The notes under the pieces are model-generated. The model was not told the origin of the DNA. It saw only the letters and a program-made list of their open reading frames with translations, and did no database searches. A stretch of DNA of 64,000 bases from an uncultured Eubacteriales bacterium. GTDB lineage: Bacteria > Bacillota > Clostridia > Oscillospirales > Acutalibacteraceae. The position numbers and the translations under genes are program-made. Of this stretch, positions 62,525 to 64,000 are shown in pieces; position 1 is the first letter of the stretch, and the number at the start of each line of letters is the position of its first letter. The stretch is taken from the NCBI GenBank assembly GCA_900315255.1, contig OMYH01000002.1, forward strand, positions 1-64,000. Direction: 5' to 3'.

Positions 62525-63826
62525 CTATGCATTTTCTGCTTTTGTATTCTTCTTTCTATTAATAACTGCTATCATTATTAGTGATAAAATAGCTACGGTC
62601 ATATAAATAACCGTATTACGTAAGTCGCCTGTTTTTATCACTTCGGTAAAATTCGTTTCGGTTCTTTGTGGCCAATCTTCTTTTGTATCGTTTCTCGGGG
62701 TGTCTGTCGAACTGTCCTTCGGATCGTCTTTTGGATCATCTTTGGGACTATCTTCGTCACCTTGAGCAGAAAACACCCAGTTGACACGTCCGAGCAACGA
62801 ACGGTATTTGTTGTCCATCTGTGAATCGAGGTACAGACTGACGTTTATCTTCTTGGTTTCTGACGGAGAAAACTCGCCGATAAGGTACTCATATTTCATA
62901 TTAGGCTTCTCGTCCGAGTCCTTAACATCAAGGTTGCCCCACACAGGACCGTTATATATTTCTGTGCCCTTATCGTCTGCGATAGAAATAACAGCATATT
63001 TCTTGAGCAATTTGTCGATAAGTTCTTTTTCTTCTTCATTGCCGCTCTGTTCTGCAGATTGAGCATACAAATAGATCGAAACCTTGCTCGAATACTTGTT
63101 GGAGATTTCTATCTCCTGATTCCTGCTCTCCCCCGGCATCAGATTTTTGAAGTTTGCAAACAAATCTGTATTATCCGCTTTAAAGCTGAAACCATTAGTC
63201 GGGTTCTCAAAAGCAACAGCGGTTGCTTTTGCCGAATGCGTATTCGGTGTATACACAACACCAAGCTCTTTGGAAGTAATCGACCAATACGACAAACCGT
63301 TTCCCGCTGCCTGAACAAGCTCCATTGAAACGGTAATATCCGCCTGCTTGCTGTTATATGAACTGTCGGTAGTTTTTCCGTCAACAACAAATGATTCAAA
63401 AAGCGGTTCGGTAGTATTGTTAGGTTTTAACACACCGAGGTAATAATAATAACCGTCCTCTTCGTTATACAGCCAGTTATTACTGTTATAATTAATAATA
63501 ATGTTTTCTGTACTGAGATCGGTGTCCTTAATAAGCAGACCATCGTTATCTCTCTGATCGCCCCATGCCTTGTCGATTTTTACTCTTGCAAAAACATCGG
63601 CACTGCCTGTGTTTTTAACACGCACCTCTTTGTTTATCTCCGAGGCAGGATAAACAGTTTGTCCTTCTTCAAAGACCTCAATTATCTTGCCCGTTACGCT
63701 GCCCATCGAAATGATATTGAGTGCAGGCGAACTGATTTTCCAGGAAGCAAGTGTCATTCCGACCGACATCAACATCACAAAAACAAGCAATAGCGTTGCT
63801 GCGATCCTGACAAATAGTTTGTTCAT
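62525..63826 (-). CDS. TasA/camelysin-like secreted protein with C-terminal anchor
   Basis: A 433-residue exported protein. The N-terminal signal (VRIAATLLLVFVMLMSVGMTLASW) is of the SipW-cognate kind that precedes TasA/CalY proteins, followed by the strand GSVTGKIIEVFEEGQTVYPA and VRVKNTGSADVFARVKID. Two such beta domains run to about residue 350, then a Pro/Asp/Ser linker with KDDPKDDPKD repeats. A C-terminal VIKTGD, transmembrane helix (NTVIYMTVAILSLIMIAVI) and RKK tail resemble a degenerate sortase signal or a plain membrane anchor. GGAGGTGATC precedes the ATG. TasA-type proteins form biofilm fibres; that role is inferred. Confidence 0.75.
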   Translation of the reverse strand: MNKLFVRIAATLLLVFVMLMSVGMTLASWKISSPALNIISMGSVTGKIIEVFEEGQTVYPASEINKEVRVKNTGSADVFARVKIDKAWGDQRDNDGLLIKDTDLSTENIIINYNSNNWLYNEEDGYYYYLGVLKPNNTTEPLFESFVVDGKTTDSSYNSKQADITVSMELVQAAGNGLSYWSITSKELGVVYTPNTHSAKATAVAFENPTNGFSFKADNTDLFANFKNLMPGESRNQEIEISNKYSSKVSIYLYAQSAEQSGNEEEKELIDKLLKKYAVISIADDKGTEIYNGPVWGNLDVKDSDEKPNMKYEYLIGEFSPSETKKINVSLYLDSQMDNKYRSLLGRVNWVFSAQGDEDSPKDDPKDDPKDSSTDTPRNDTKEDWPQRTETNFTEVIKTGDLRNTVIYMTVAILSLIMIAVINRKKNTKAENA

Positions 63827-63888
63827 ACGACGATCACCTCCTCACTGAGATCAGCTATGTTTTTGATATATAGTTTGAACATATACGC

Positions 63889-64000
63889 TTAGTTTTTTCC
63901 CGAGGCAGTCTTCGTAAGCTCCTCGTTCAACGCTGCCAGCGCTTCCTCTGCCGAACCAAAGTTCTCGCTCTGAATGCCCTCTGCCTGGATAACTATCTGA
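63889..64000 (-). CDS. C-terminal end of a TasA/camelysin-like protein (cut by window)
   Basis: The last 37 codons of a leftward gene: QIVIQAEGIQSENFGSAEEA, then LAALNEELTKTASGKN and TAA. The pattern 'I-x-V/I-x-A-x-x-I/V-Q-x-x-N/G-F-x-S-A-x-x-A' is the usual end of SipW-dependent TasA/CalY-like proteins. The 5' part lies outside the window, so size and start are unknown. It lies 63 bases upstream of the TasA-like gene in the same direction, suggesting an operon. Confidence 0.6.
   Translation of the reverse strand, partial: QIVIQAEGIQSENFGSAEEALAALNEELTKTASGKN

Noticed and set aside
1..64000. CRISPR arrays, tRNA and rRNA genes
   Set aside because: No regularly spaced direct repeats, no cas-like proteins and no tRNA cloverleaf or rRNA stretch were seen on reading the window.

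Overview
The window looks like the chromosome of a low-to-moderate GC Gram-positive anaerobe of the Clostridia, most like the Ruminococcus/Oscillospiraceae group. The evidence is strong AGGAGG-type ribosome binding sites, sigma-A-like promoters, a Bacillus/Clostridium-type yicC-remA-gmk-rpoZ-priA-def-fmt-rsmB-rlmN-prpC-prkC-rsgA-thiN-spoVM gene order, GTP-type PEP carboxykinase, and SpaA/BspA-type surface proteins. The 28-residue SpoVM homologue suggests an endospore-forming lineage.

Layout. 0-4 kb: a secreted protein with about a dozen GLUG-like repeats. 4-29 kb: an accessory and stress region, mostly on the minus strand. It holds a LysR-controlled hydrolase/lipoprotein operon, an S41 peptidase, a flavin reductase, and an oxidative-stress operon (ferritin-like protein, small wHTH, small membrane protein, OhrR-like regulator, MBL-rubredoxin). 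It also holds a P1B ATPase and, on the plus strand, an M13 peptidase/ABC exporter operon and a DUF6765/DUF308 membrane operon. This region is full of decay: an IS3 transposase remnant, a GNAT remnant, a group II intron 5' fragment, a methyltransferase gene and a DUF6110-like gene both broken by the same MITE-like element, a nonsense-split membrane gene, and a cohesin-like gene with an in-frame stop. 29-43 kb: a compact housekeeping operon read leftward from a promoter near 43.0 kb, ending near a 48-codon membrane ORF coupled to spoVM. 43-55.6 kb: single genes and short units, including pckG, a GNAT enzyme, a Ro60-like vWA protein with a structured leader RNA, an L,D-transpeptidase, a MocR regulator, DUF6472, a PLP lyase, hemW and prfC. 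55.6-64 kb: a cell-surface cluster with a 2269-residue Cna-B plus leucine-rich-repeat adhesin, a TasA/camelysin-like protein, and the tail of another such protein cut by the window edge.

How the parts work together. The 30-43 kb operon joins nucleotide supply, RNA polymerase omega, replication restart, initiator-Met formylation and deformylation, rRNA methylation, ribosome assembly and the PrkC/PrpC phospho-signalling pair. The 12.6-14.9 kb operon joins iron/oxygen handling with an OhrR-type sensor that appears to have lost its DNA-binding wing. The last cluster probably builds a surface fibre or matrix.

The most unusual items are: (1) a promoter- and terminator-bracketed structured RNA directly upstream of the Ro60-like gene; (2) an OhrR-like regulator with a clean 22-residue deletion of the wing; (3) a MITE family with 4-bp YTAA target duplications that has inactivated two genes here; (4) the spoVM-coupled small membrane ORF; (5) the giant adhesin with no sortase motif. 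All identifications come from reading motifs and synteny; no database search was run.
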